Shown: positions 36,673 through 48,069, counted from the first letter of the stretch. The stretch: DNA of 64,000 nucleotides from Athripsodes cinereus (GCA_947579605.1 OX388316.1:19161290-19225289); one strand, 5' to 3'. Program-made: numbers and translations. The notes: a model not told the origin generated them from the sequence alone.

Positions 36673-37850
36673 TATATATTGTTATTATGTAAGGAACGCG
36701 CCGACAAATCTATTTTAATGGATTTGGCGCGACTGTATATTTGTATTTAATGTTTATATTATATGAAATAAATACCTAAATTTAAAAAAAATTGTATAAT
36801 ATCAGAAATCAAAATTCATCTAAAAAGTGAAGATTTACATTTCTTTTGTTTCGCCTTTCTACTATTCTCATCTCGGAGGCAAAAGGTGTCCAGTAAAATA
36901 TTTTTTTTAACGAGGATATGAGCAATGATATAACATAATAATGTATCAGAAAAAAAGAGTTTGAAAGCTGTTTTTTAAATACGTATTTTTTTTTAATAAT
37001 GCAAGAAAATTCAGATACCTAATCAGAAACTCATTTGTTATTCAAACTGTTTGTTCTCGTATCTAATATTGTATAGGTTTATCATAATGTGCACTGTAAA
37101 TGCATCTACATGTAATTGAACATCAATAAAATATTCATTACATATTATGTACAATCAATCCTTTACAGTGGCGTATCAAAACTTTTGCAGGGCCCTGAGC
37201 GAACTAAATTGTGCGGGGCCTCTGACGACATATTATATTTCTTCCCCCCGTAACCAATTTTTTTGGTAATGACATTTGAGCAAATATTACCTTCCTCGTA
37301 GAATTTCACGGAAAAGAATAGGTAACTCACACTTTTCTATAAATTATCAGTGTCCTGTTAAAGCTAGGAGTTAAATTAACATCTTCAATTTTGTGATAAG
37401 GCACAGCTCGCATCCTGAATTTTTTTTTATTGACAAGTGGAAAACTATATCTGGATTTTGATTTGATATTTTGGTATAATAATAAAAAATAATTGCCTTG
37501 GCTTTGATAAATTCAAATTCAAATATTTCTATTGACGTAATAATAAACACATTAAGTTTGGGTAGATGGCGCTCTTGCAGCTGCTGAACCCACAACTTCT
37601 CTTTCTTTTAAATTCAAAGTAATAGTTAAACATCAATTAAATTATTATTTTGTTTTCATTCCGACTAAAATACAGTGTAGTTTATTTAATTATGTTGTTT
37701 TTAGTATTTACTGTGCTAAAGTTCAAATGATAAATTGTATAAAAAGAAATATACAAACTAAATCTTATAAAAATTTGTGACAATAATAATATTTAACCAA
37801 ATTTGTTTTATAAAAGTAGTGAAGAATAAATAATAATGTGAAATAGTAGT
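36673..37850. other. Intergenic DNA
   Basis: AT-rich. Contains a GTAGATGGCGCTCTTGCAGC word near 37562 like those in short insect repeats. No gene. Confidence 0.35.
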
Positions 37851-37854
37851 GTTA

Positions 37855-37928
37855 ATGCGCCCTTGATGTGATTTGAACCATGAAAATGGCGCAATATAAA
37901 TTGTCCAACAATAATAATAATAATAATT
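37855..37928 (+). repeat. CR1-like 3' tail with (AAT)n
   Basis: TGCGCCCTTGATGTGATTTG ... AAATGGCGCAATATAAATTG then (AAT)n. Same hairpin-plus-microsatellite ending as at 930, 11590 and 38340. Confidence 0.65.
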
Positions 37929-37992
37929 AAATATAAGTATACATACAATAAGCACAATTATACAATTCTTTATAATAGGTATCTGTTTTAGT

Positions 37993-38020
37993 CTCAAAAT
38001 TGAGCAGAGCTCGTGCTTTT
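37993..38020. repeat. Copy of the LINE 3'-UTR hairpin word
   Basis: CTCAAAATTGAGCAGAGCTC then GTGCTTTTT is the reverse-strand form of the word at 5859-5883. Isolated fragment. Confidence 0.4.
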
Positions 38021-38263
38021 TAGCTTGTTAATCTCAACAAAAAGACGATGCAAAAAACCTGATCTACTTATACCAGTGATATGTTATACCTAGATTTGCA
38101 ATATGAATCTCAAACATGTACCATCAATAAAATCTCGTTGCGGTCCTTGGTGCCGCAATTTTTAGTTTGAAAAAAAGCGACACACATATAAATTGTTTGT
38201 AGATAACAAGAGATAGACAATATGAGAATGGGGATTATAACAGACGACAAAGGCCGGTAGATA

Positions 38264-39190
38264 GAGATGAATATATACAAAAGAAAAGAGATAATAATAA
38301 TAATAATAAAAATATAATTTATTTGGCGCTGTTTAATGGTCCGTGACCATCTCAAGAGCGCCGGCGTGGCTTGTTAATTAAGTTGGAAGCATCTTCTAGG
38401 CCAAACATGAAGTTCATGTAACGCTGCTGCCACTGCAGAGGACGGTCGGGACTTTGGGCAAACTCATCCCACATAGAACTCCATTCATTCACAGACACCT
38501 CTCCATCTTTATTGGCATCAGTTCTCTGCCTCAGTACATCCCATATCTTGGTCATGGTGTCGTACGTCTCTACGTTCTTAGGATGACTCTGGGGCCATCC
38601 ACGACGAGTGCAGATTTTCTGAATAGCTAACTCGAAGTCCTTCTTTTCGAGCGTTCCACTTTGGTTGACATCAAAGAAAACGTTGGACACATAGAGAAGC
38701 TTCTTCTTGCGGAGATATGAGATAGGCATCGTGGTAAATTGGAATCGTGAGACAAAGCAGTATTTTTGTCTCTTTCACCCGCTGTGTTGTTGCGAGTAGT
38801 CGGTGTTGTTATCCTTTTCTGTTACACTACCGGACATACACTGATCACTACACGCTGGCACTTGTGAGACAACAAAGTGATTCCCGGAAGGGGTCGATTT
38901 TTTTAACACGTGTTTTGTCAATAGAAGCGGGAATGTAACACAAAATGATGACTTGTTAAAGTTTTGAAGAGACAATCAACAATAATGAATATTAATTTAT
39001 TTCGAGTTTTGATGAAGTTTAAGAGATGATGAGATGCAAAAAAACTACGCGGTTTTGTAATGTTAGCGTGCACAAGAAAGTTCAGCACTGTAGGACCGAT
39101 ATCTTTCGTAAAATCGAATTATTTATATGAGCGGTTTGATTTGCGTGGCGGCAGCTAGATAGCGCGCAACCCACCCGAGATGAATATATA
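38264..39190 (-). mobile_element. Chimeric retrocopy: EF-hand mRNA joined to a CR1-like 3' end
   Basis: GAGATGAATATATA occurs at 38264-38277 and 39177-39190. Between them, on the minus strand, lie ~450 bp of untranslated sequence, an EF-hand coding segment without introns, and then a CR1-like 3' tail (GCGCTCTTGAGATGGTC ... AGCGCC ... (TAT)n) in the same sense. This is the layout expected if a LINE reverse transcriptase began on its own 3' end and switched to a cellular mRNA. Thirteen bases (CTCTTTTCTTTTG on the minus strand) lie between the microsatellite and the direct repeat, so the limits are provisional. Confidence 0.6.
38352..38729 (-). CDS. Sarcoplasmic calcium-binding protein-like (EF-hand), 3'-truncated and fused to LINE tail
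   Basis: 125 codons from ATG at 38729. The start MPISYLRKKKLLYV and the segment WQQRYMNFMFGLEDAS match what I recall of insect sarcoplasmic calcium-binding proteins (calexcitin-like). EF-hand 1 loop is D20-x-N22-x-S24-G-T26...D31. EF-hand 2 loop is D71-x-N73-x-D75-G-E77...E82, both with good Ca2+ ligands. EF-hand 3 begins at D113 (DAS) but is cut. The last residues (LINKPRRRS) come from CR1-like 3' sequence, ending at the TGA that also closes related element tails. The full protein is ~190 residues, so the C-terminal third is gone. No donor site lies at the break. The frame is intact, so a short calcium-binding product is possible. A retrocopy is preferred over a host exon because of the fused tail and flanking direct repeats. 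Confidence 0.65.
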   Translation of the reverse strand: MPISYLRKKKLLYVSNVFFDVNQSGTLEKKDFELAIQKICTRRGWPQSHPKNVETYDTMTKIWDVLRQRTDANKDGEVSVNEWSSMWDEFAQSPDRPLQWQQRYMNFMFGLEDASNLINKPRRRS

Positions 39191-39300
39191 TTACTCAGGT
39201 ATTGTACCTCGACGGGTGGGTACACATTTTTAGAGAATATTTGTATGACATTGCGAATCTAGTTGTAACATATCACTGACTTATACTAAGAATATTGTGA

Positions 39301-39396
39301 GGATGCATTCTGAATGTAAGAGGACAACTTATTTGTTCATTACACGCAATTAGTCCGCTGGCTACCGCACCAATGGAATATAATGTGATGGTATAT
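39301..39396 (+). repeat. Family A dispersed repeat
   Basis: GATGCATTCTGAATGTAAGA, GGACAACTTATTTGTTCATT, GTCCGCTGGCTACCGCACCA, AATGTGATGG in order. Confidence 0.6.
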
Positions 39397-39774
39397 AATT
39401 AATAGTATAATTGGAGAAAATTCACAATCTCTTTTTTCATAGAGGATATTATTGTAAAACATGTATTTCTTCTAGCTTTGTATATTCGAATTTTAAAATT
39501 ATTGCGCGAGGCTTTTAATATTGTGGGGCAGATACCCAATCTGCCCGTCACAAAGACCGCTGCTGATGCTATAATATTATGTTAATAATACTCTACAAAC
39601 GACGAATATTCAATTAATATCGCATTATGCAATGCTTTGGTGAGCATTAAAAATATATCATAATGAAGTATATGAAGAAAACGTTCACAGTCAAAATAAA
39701 AATATGTCATAATTAATGATATTCTACTTTAATTACAACACAGTTATATTTAATTAACTTAGCTTCTCATGAAG

Positions 39775-40215
39775 TTACCGGAGTAGAATTGGTCGCTCTA
39801 CTTTTTTTCTTGTTTTAGAGCGCTTTGTTAAAGATAAATTAGGTAGACCATAAGAGTTTTTAATCATCATGGGTAAGAATCTTTGTTCTCTCTTCAGACT
39901 GTGCATGCTGCAAAAAAATTTCCTCCTAACATTATTTGCCTGCCGACGCCACGAGAGCTCCTTATCCAGTAAAAGACTGAGATTCTTAGCAGCTTTAGAA
40001 TAAAGTAACACAGTTGAGTCAATACATGCACCGTTAGACTGCTGAGTTTTGGGATCGAAAGGGAGCTTTCTATAAATATCGTTTGTGTTTTAGTGAGATT
40101 GAGAATCATGCCGCTATTTATTACTGGCCCAATTGGAAATTTGTTGTAGACAATTCGACTTTTCATCAAAAGCCTTTGACAGATCTCAACTTGAAGTGAG
40201 TATAAATACATACAA
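39775..40215 (-). pseudogene. CR1/Jockey-type reverse-transcriptase fragment
   Basis: Two overlapping minus-strand frames give consecutive ORF2 pieces. First comes QIVYN-like and MILNLTKTQTIFIESS (the '..L.LN..KTQ.I..G' block after the catalytic YxDD). Then come SKAAKNLSLLLDKELSWRRQ and NVRRKFFCSMHSLKREQRFL ('VKNLGV.LD..LSW..H...V..K...LH.L.R...FL'). Frameshifts separate them and both ends are truncated. Confidence 0.7.
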
Positions 40216-41090
40216 GCATTTCGATTTTTTTAACTCAACACACGGCCGTCCATGAGAATTTGATCCATGCCACTTTTTTCTTTCTTAATTAATGAGCGGA
40301 AATTGAAAAAATGTTTCAAGAACGTACATACTTGTCTGCTGTTTGAAGATATAAAGATAAGCAATTAATTATATGTAGAATTAAAGTGAGAGATTGTGTC
40401 TGTGAGGGATTGTGGAGAGAGAAATGTTGTGTCAAGTTTGTTATTAAAATTGTTATTAAATGAAATTTTGAAATTTGTTAAAAAATGTAATTTTTAATTT
40501 ATTCTTTAAAAAATTAAATTTTATTATTCAAATTCAACCCTCCATACAAGCACTAGGTTGCTTATGGAGGGAGTATTTTAATTTGTTCAACGTTGTTTTG
40601 TTGTTTATTATTGTCATACCTTTATTTGTAAATTATTGTTATTTTAAAAATTAAAAAAAAAATCAATTAAATTATGTCTGAATGAAAGAAAACCTACTCA
40701 TAAATAATTTTTGTCATTTTTTTCTATGAACCTTCGTAATAAAATTCTCGAAACATGGGTGCATCGTTAGTATATTACGTATATTATGGTTTTGGTAAAC
40801 GTTATTTACTCAGCAAACAATGAGTATCCTTATTATTATGTTGCTATGTAAATAGCGAGCAATAAATTATTCTCAGATCGGTTCATGCTTCAAAATAACA
40901 CAACCATTGTATAATATAACAGAGATGGACCGATTACTCGTATCGATAAGTCGGAGGAAAATTCGGTTCTATTACTACTTGGCGACCTTGATGCGACCCA
41001 AAACTACCCTTAACATCATGGCCACTCGTCCAGAAAAAAAACATCCACTGTTATTGTATTGTTTCAATAGTGAAACTATGTATATAACAT
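40216..41090. other. Intergenic DNA with one stem-loop
   Basis: CCCTCCATACAAGCA (40538-40552) can pair with TGCTTATGGAGGG (40559-40571). No gene recognised. Confidence 0.35.
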
Positions 41091-41097
41091 TAACGTC

Positions 41098-41127
41098 CTG
41101 AGAAATCACTAATTAGTGATTTCTCAG
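41098..41127. repeat. Perfect 30-bp palindrome
   Basis: CTGAGAAATCACTAA and its exact complement abut with no loop. No function can be inferred. Confidence 0.85.
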
Positions 41128-41229
41128 AATTAGTTACTGATACATACTTCATTATAATATTATACTATACTCTCTTATCATTGTTATTGTAAATATTTTT
41201 ATATATATGAATGATGTTGTATTTTTAAA

Positions 41230-41357
41230 ATCAGATTGACAATGTCCTCATCAGACGAAAGACGTCTCTCTCACATAATAAACCATTAGTAGAATAAAAC
41301 ATTTGTTTTATTATTTCGATATGGAATTCTACTACCTAAACACCGACACAGTGAAGA
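41230..41357 (+). repeat. Unclassified dispersed repeat, second good copy
   Basis: AGATTGACAATGTCCTCATC, AGACGAAAGACGTCTCTCTC and ACCGACACAGTGAA as in 32690-32830. Confidence 0.5.
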
Positions 41358-41364
41358 AAATGTA

Positions 41365-41458
41365 TGACTGTGGACGAGGCGAAAGAAGTATGTAAGGACA
41401 GATCTAATTGGCGTTTCGTTCTCTCTGCCTACCCCACTTGGGATACGGCGTGAGGGAT
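41365..41458 (+). pseudogene. Non-LTR 3' fragment ('CKDRSNWRFVLSAYPTWDTA')
   Basis: Encodes EAKEVCKDRSNWRFVLSAY then PTWDTA and TGA-like end, close to the longer copy at 49828-50055. It ends exactly where the (TA)n tract begins. Confidence 0.6.
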
Positions 41459-41460
41459 GA

Positions 41461-42711
41461 GATAGATATATATATATATATATATTTATTTATTTATTTA
41501 TTTCATTTACGGCGTTAGCCCTTACACTTGCATAATATTATGAACAAAGATACAAATTTCAACAATAATAAAACATTAATCAAATCAGTAATAAAACTTT
41601 AAAATATACATAAAAGTTCATACACATATTCAAACATAAACAACAATCTAGATACATTTTTAAAATTTTGGAAGATGTTAATATATATGTATATTAAAGT
41701 ATACCTATATATTGGGAATCCTTATAAATATACAATGAATGAGAAAAATACAATAATCATAGACAAATAATATATATTTCTCTGACAATAATGGTAAATA
41801 TAAAAAACCAGTAAGTAATTACATAATATTGGTAAACATTTCAACATATTCTTAACATGGTATACATTTCAAAAAAATAGATATAGGTCAGATATAGGTA
41901 CGTAAAATTAATAACATTACCTTTACTACATATAATAACATACATAAAAGTAGAAATATTTTAGGATAAAAGTGGACAACTCAACATAAAACAATAGTGC
42001 ATATATGCAAACATACTTCAGATAGCATTCACGCAATTCTCAGCCAATACACACAAGTGTATAATATATAGTACATGGATTATGTATATTATTATGTAGT
42101 TACGTTATATTGTATCATTATAGAGAGACAAAAGATGGGTTGTAATTGACCGTTTGACAGCAGTTTGAGTGTCATAAAAAATATCTACAATGTGACCATA
42201 TGTATTCGCTGTACTATGGAGACGGGGGATGATGCTATGTTGGAAGTGGTTGGTTTTAGTTCTAGGAATAGAGAATAGTGTGGATTGTCTTAAGGGTCTA
42301 CTTTGAACATGATATTTTATATTTTCAACCAGGGCCGTACTGTCTATTAAATTATTTATTATTTTATGTAGCAACAATATGTCATTGATGTTTCTTCTAT
42401 CAGCGAGCGTTAACATGTTCAACAATGGTAATAAATAATTATAATTAATATCTTCTATCGGTATACCTAGTTTGTAATTAATCAGCCTCAAGAATTTGTG
42501 TTGAACACGTTCTATGGTTTTCACATGTACTGCGTAATGTGGAGACCATATCGGCGTTACATATTCCAGTTGGCTTCGGACCAATGCACAATACAAGGTT
42601 ACCAGACAGTTGATAGATTTAAAATCTTTGCATATTCTGCTTATGAACCCCAACATCTTCAAGGCCTTATCTGCAATCTGCAATCATATATATATATATA
42701 TATATATATAT
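41461..42711 (-). mobile_element. 5'-truncated Jockey-like element inserted in a TA microsatellite
   Basis: The 3' end is an (AAAT)n tail (minus strand) at 41486-41503. (TA)n tracts border both sides, at ~41467-41486 and 42687-42711, consistent with insertion into, or duplication of, a TA tract. Contains the ORF2 C-terminus at 42105-42683 and a ~600-bp 3' UTR. Confidence 0.7.
42105..42683 (-). pseudogene. Jockey-type ORF2 C-terminal region (5'-truncated)
   Basis: 192 codons without a stop. The order DKALKMLGFISRICKDF, LVTLYCALVRSQLEYVTPIW, IERVQHKFLRLIN, LADRRNINDILLLHKIINNL is the standard region after the reverse-transcriptase core in Jockey-clade elements ('LGFI.R....F.......LY..LVRS.LEY...IW.P' and 'RR..D...L.K..N..'). 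The catalytic domain is missing, so it cannot replicate. The open frame suggests recent insertion. Confidence 0.8.
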
Positions 42712-43918
42712 TAGTAGGATTTTCTGTTTCAATCTTATATTCCAATTATTATTACAAAAAAAAAAGCAGCATGTAACAAACTCGAATTGAACCGAAACTA
42801 ATAATCGGCTTTTGTCAATTAGTCGGCGAACAAATCGACCATTTGACCACTGATTAGTCGGTTAGTCGGTCAATTTGATAGTCAGTCCAACTCAAATATA
42901 TTTGAAACTGTCAAGCTTGCAGGATTATTTGACTAAAAGCACATCGGCCAACAAACAAGTCTCCATAAATAAATAGATCATGATCCGAGAACAAAATATG
43001 TGTGCTCGTTTAATTAAAGCAATAAATTTTGAATGTATGGAAAACTTTCTGGTGAAGATGTTAATTAATTTTCTGTAAATACAAATAGAAATTCACATCG
43101 TGTACACAACATGAGATAAAACTTTTTAATTTGATTTTATACTTACGATATTAACAGTAGGTATTTATATATACCATACGCTGACGCCGCATCCTGTATT
43201 GATCGCCATATAGATCTATCCCTATATACTTCTTTCGCTTCTTTCAAATTACACAATATCTCATAAATACACACACGCACAAACTCTCTGTCTACTCGCG
43301 GCCGTCTTAGCAATTTGATTCACGTGATTGAATTGTGTTCAGTTAATTTTGTTTGTTGTATCTATCTCAGCATGCTTTGCAATAGTTTATTTTTTCCTCA
43401 GCTCGCTCTCGTTCGAACAAGGAACTGTTCAAGGAAGATATTTATGCAAAACAACAAATATAAATAATAATGAAAATGTAATATATTCTAGAATATTCAT
43501 AAATAATGCGCATAATAATTAATAAAATGACAATATATTATAATTATATAACCAAGGTAATCACAAGATATGACAGAAATATTATAATACAAAATAACTT
43601 TTGTCTTTCCTTTCCTCTTAATATCAAGAACACTCAAGAGACTGACCCAAGGAACCTTTATTATGTAACTGAATTTATATACCTCACTTCAACTAGTGAA
43701 TTCTGTAACTATGACGTACGGAAAATCAAGGAACAAAGTTAAGATGTAAGTTTTTTTTTTATATTTTGCGTTTACGTCCTGTATTTGTTTTTTTTTGCTC
43801 TTTTATGTTTCAAGTATAATACTTAGTAAGTACATTTGCAAAGTAAAATATTAAATGAACCTGCTTCACAATTCGGTTCTAAGTACCGCGCAATTATACA
43901 TTATACAACCAATCTTTG
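42712..43918. other. Intergenic DNA
   Basis: No gene supported. A run of CGGTTAGTCGGTCAATTTG-type words near 42830-42885 is a small local repeat. Confidence 0.3.
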
Positions 43919-44528
43919 CATTAAATAAAAAATGTTTAGAATATTTACTAATTTTTTTAACTGTTTAACCGGATTTGGGTGCAGATGACAAAACCAATCA
44001 GGAACCTCGATTGGAGAACCATGTCTACACAATGCAACCGTGTGTAGAATCTAATCGGATGAAGCGAGAAAGGTGTCCCAACGCTTACGAATTGGCTCAA
44101 GGCTGGCTTAAGTGATCACTCTCGGTGTCCATGGACAACGTTCACCAATTCCACCATTCTCACTGTCACGATTTAAGGTCCACCAATCGAGAGACGCTTT
44201 ATGCAAACCTTAGAAGCAACCATCTTTCTGGGATCTCATTTTTCAGATCTCAAATAGATCGCGATCTCCCGTCTAAATGGCGCGGGAACAATTAAGTTCA
44301 ATACTTTATCGGTTGCTAGTTCGACCAGTCAGCAACAAATGTTTAGAATATTTACTAATATTTTTGGTGAACGTTGTCCATGGACACCGAGAGTGATCAC
44401 TTAAGCCAGCCTTGAGCCAATTCGTAAGCGGTGGGACACCTTTCTTGCTTCTTCCGATTAGATTCTACACAATATTGCATTGTGTAGACATGGTTCTCCA
44501 ATCGAGGTTTCTGATTCATTAAATAAAA
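43919..44528. mobile_element. Foldback element (family F) with 12-bp target duplication
   Basis: CATTAAATAAAA at 43919-43930 and 44517-44528. Inside, 43996-44146 and 44366-44516 are inverted arms of 151 bp with a few mismatches, including GTCCATGGACAACGTTCACC and its complement. A relative lies in opposite orientation at 47629-47897. One end carries AATGTTTAGAATATTTACTA outside the arm, a word repeated near the inner end of the right arm. Confidence 0.8.
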
Positions 44529-44713
44529 GATTGTAAATTTTACATATGAAACTTAGACTTAGAAAAGATAACGTCACCTAATTTATTAGTACCCTGGAAG
44601 GGACTTAATGAGACTGGATGGGACAGATATACCTGTAGTATGGGTACCGGATAAGTGTAGGTAGAATTGTGTTCGCGACCCTCACAGATAAGACAATCAA
44701 CAACTATAATTCA

Positions 44714-44836
44714 CCCATGAGGCATGTCATCCATCCTGAATGACTTATTTTTTATTAGTACACAGAGGAAAATCTGAGTATTTATTACACGCAGTTAGCC
44801 CGCTGGCCTCCCTACTTTCGAGATATTAAGTGGTGT
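44714..44836 (+). repeat. Family A dispersed repeat, diverged
   Basis: TCATCCATCCTGAATGACTT, ACACAGAGGAAAATCTG, ACACGCAGTTAGCCCGCTGG, then a decayed end. Confidence 0.55.
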
Positions 44837-46180
44837 TATAGTACAGTGGTACCTAGTGGTAATTTTTCGTAATAGACGATGTCAATTTAGTATAAATATT
44901 CCTCTCTTTGCTGTATGTACGAGTTGAAATATGCTTATTTTGAGGAATAATCATAAATTTATCCATCCACACCAATAAAAAAACCACATCCCTAATTAAA
45001 TGTAAAATACAATCACAAAACATTTCTTTATAGGTATATGTTTTAATTCATTTATTCATGTAGGTAGTCTACTATTCATTTAAAATTATATCGATATTTA
45101 TTTTGTTAATCTCCATTATATCTACAAAACAAATGAAAATATGATTTTGAATTCCACTATCAATTTTATTACAGTAATCTATGTATGTACCTAACGACAT
45201 GCAATATTGTTTTCAAACTTAACCCACTATCTTCCACTACTACGCCCTCTGGTAGTAGATTTAGTTTGAAAACGAAATCGCATGTTATACCCATAGTTAC
45301 AAGTAGAACCATATTATGATTTGTAATTTAAAAGTTATTCTAACTTTATGATAACTGCTAAACGTATTGTATCTATTTTTATTCTAGTGGGACGCACGCT
45401 GAAGGAACCACAAATACAATAGTGGGAACTTGTCCTAAAATAAATAGCAGGTTATATTATTTTCAAACTTTATATTAATTTTTATGTTTAAATATAATAT
45501 CATTGTTAATAATGAATATATTGTATAAATAGTCATGTACTCGTCTCATCTAATATTTTATTATTATATAATTAAATATAGATAGTGCGTAAAAACGAGT
45601 CAAACCTGATGTCTATGTACCTACAAAGTGGCTTAATATGTAGATATAATCTACTGGCTACATAATTATATTCTTCACGATGTACATAGTATTTTATTTA
45701 TTACTTACTTAGATTTCGGTTTCGTACCTACTTGAGGTCTTGTCAGTACAGTATGCAGCGAAATATTTTGCTTTGTCAGTAACCATCCTTAAGTCATTCT
45801 CATCACGTGCATTACGCATTTTATTTATCAAAAAAAATACGTAAATAATAATAGTTTTCAAGGGCCAAGACGTCCCTCTTTCATTATACATCGTACATGT
45901 GACAGTTTGTATGCATCGATTATCTATGCGAAGATATGGGTTGCAGATCATATGAAAATCTTAACGGATCGCATAGTATAGAACACAATGGAAAGAAAAA
46001 TGCAAGACATTGCTGCAAGCCAATCCTTAGAATTGAAACCAGAAAAAGAGATAACAACGAAGGAACAACGATATCAAAACTTTAAGAATATCAAGTTCAT
46101 CAATCATTTCAGTGCCTTTGATATGGCTATATCTTTAAAACGGCTCCAAAGCAATATCGTCATCGTCCAGAATCATCGTA
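44837..46180. other. Intergenic DNA
   Basis: AT-rich. No gene or repeat boundary recognised. Confidence 0.3.
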
Positions 46181-46189
46181 CCATCAATT

Positions 46190-46262
46190 GGCGTAAGAGT
46201 CACTTTGTATGGAAGAGGCTGTTGTCTGCCCTGCGCTCCCGGCTGAAGGGTTTATGGGCGAT
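46190..46262 (+). repeat. Decayed '...WKRLLSALRSR' non-LTR tail
   Basis: FVWKRLLSALRSRLKG parallels FEWRRLVLALCSREER at 24000. It lies at the end of a chance open frame starting at 45988, whose N-terminal part shows nothing recognisable. Confidence 0.45.
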
Positions 46263-46638
46263 TGTAAATTGTTGTTTTAAAGAGTCTCATATTTTATAAG
46301 GACCCGAAACAAGCAGCCCTGATATGGATAAGTACCTGCAGTAATGTAAAATATAAAATATTTTAACGAATAAAAGAAACGGGAAATATTATTTAAGTAG
46401 TTTCAATTAATAATTTGACGTCATTGATTTACACTAACTTATAATAAAACAAATTTTAATGTGAAACAAATCTAAACAACAACAAAAAAAATATTAATAG
46501 GTAGTTTCCATTTTAAATCTTTTATCATATAATATAAGGGTATATCGTTTTGCTCAAATCAAAACTAGAAATTCTGGTTTTTAATCTATAAATATTTATC
46601 ATATAAAGGCATGCGTTTAATTATAATTACTACTACTA

Positions 46639-46764
46639 TACCATCACGGCATAGCTCACAAGTCGGGAAGTTAGCAGATCTGCTCCATGGTATAAACACG
46701 CAGGCTGTCCTCTCCATGCCAAAAAAATAATACAAAATTAAGACAGGATGGGTGGCAAACTCCA
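46639..46764 (-). repeat. Family A dispersed repeat, complete minus-strand copy
   Basis: Plus-strand reading CCATCACGGCATAGCTCACA ... CTGTCCTCTCCATGCC ... GACAGGATGGGTGGCAAAC is the complement of the whole family order. Confidence 0.65.
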
Positions 46765-47243
46765 TCACTGCCTTCTACAGGACACTATAAAACTTAAGGA
46801 TGAAGTGAAATGTAGTGGGTGCTCCATGGAACAATAAATTTACTTGAATTGATTATAATAATAATAATAATAACTAGACAACTTATTTATTATGCGCCGT
46901 TTTGTGGAAAATTCACCGCAAGGACCAAATATTATTAAGTAAAATAAATATAATAAAACATTTAATATTCATTTGATTTTGACTTACCTTCCTACCTAGG
47001 ATATGCGATGGATAAAGCCTCCTCTATTTAAAGATGTTCTGTGCACATTGAGTCACCTTCAGTTTTCTTAACATTTATTTAAACATAGATTGTTTATGAC
47101 ATTCATTATTTGCAAAAAAATCATGTGTATTGATAGATTATTAGAATATTGTAGGTGCTGCCGCAACTACTACCTGTACTACTACTATAAATAAAACATT
47201 TGTGATTAGGATATGTGGCATATCTCATTGAATTTAAACAAAC
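46765..47243. other. Intergenic DNA
   Basis: (ATA)n run near 46855-46872, otherwise nothing recognised. Confidence 0.3.
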
Positions 47244-48069
47244 CTAATATTGAGTGGATTCGACACCGGTTGTATTTTAATCCCGAAATTTTTGGGATTA
47301 AATTTAACGAATTCCGGGATTTTCGAAATTAGTACAATTTTTAAATAAGTCAGGAATTTGGGACTTATTCGCATTAATGATTCACTGACAGTCGAAACTT
47401 TTGTTTATCTTAAAAGAGCACTTTTGTGAGATCACTATCTCACTACATACCGATATCGTGGCAATAATCACTGTCTATAGTCACTGATGGTCTATCTACA
47501 ATAGTCTATAGTCACTGATGGTCCAAATGTTTAAGGTTGGAAAACTTGTTAATACAAAACACCAAGTTGTATTAACAAGCCGTCTGTGGTTTATTGTATG
47601 GAAAAAGAAAATAAAAATAATTTAAAACTTAAATAGGTAACAAAACCAATCAGAAACCTCGATTGGAGAACAATGTCTACACAATGCAACATTGTGTAGA
47701 ATCTAATCGGAAGAAGTGAGAAAGGTGTCCCAACGCTTACGAATTGGCTCAAAACTGGCTTATACACAATGTTGCATTGTGTATAAGCATTGTGTAGACA
47801 TGGTTCTCCAATCGAGGTTTCTGATTGGTTTTGTCATCTGCATCACCCAAATCAAACAATAAAAAAATTAGTAAATATTCTAAATATTAAATAGGTACAT
47901 TGCCAAAAGATAAATAAAAAACTAATTTTGACATGGTTACCTAATTTTTTTAACAAATTTTCATCACCAATACAATCCCGGGACTCTCGGGATCCCGGGA
48001 TTCGCTGTAGATAATTCCGAAATCCTGGGATTAGAAAAAAGGGCCGGAATCGAATCTTCTACTAATATT
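47244..48069. mobile_element. Non-autonomous hAT-like element with 8-bp target duplication
   Basis: CTAATATT at 47244-47251 and 48062-48069 flank an 810-bp insert (47252-48061). Its ends pair imperfectly: GGATTCGACACCGG near the left end against the complement of CCGGAATCGAATCTT at the right. ATCCCGGGAT-like words lie just inside. Eight-base duplications are diagnostic of the hAT superfamily. No transposase is present. A family F foldback is nested inside at 47629-47897. Confidence 0.7.
47629..47897. mobile_element. Family F foldback, short copy with 11-bp target duplication, nested
   Basis: TTAAATAGGTA at 47629-47639 and 47887-47897. The insert 47640-47886 carries the same ACCTCGATTGGAGAAC arms as 43996-44516 but lacks the middle; a TGTTGCATTGTG hairpin replaces it. 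The AGAATATTTACTAAT end is on the right here, so its orientation is opposite to the 43.9-kb copy. Confidence 0.8.

Noticed and set aside
38352..38729. Reading the EF-hand segment as the normal first exon of a resident gene
   Set aside because: No splice donor at the break, sequence continues into CR1-like 3' end found at three other sites, and 14-bp direct repeats flank the block. Not fully excluded.
41235..41270. CTGATGAG on the minus strand near GACGAAAGACGTC as a hammerhead ribozyme
   Set aside because: The following sequence lacks GAAA after a stem, and the sister copy at 32700 does not keep CTGATGAG.
45988..46299. A 103-codon open frame starting MERKMQDIAAS
   Set aside because: Only its end resembles anything, a decayed LINE tail; the rest has no motif or splice context.
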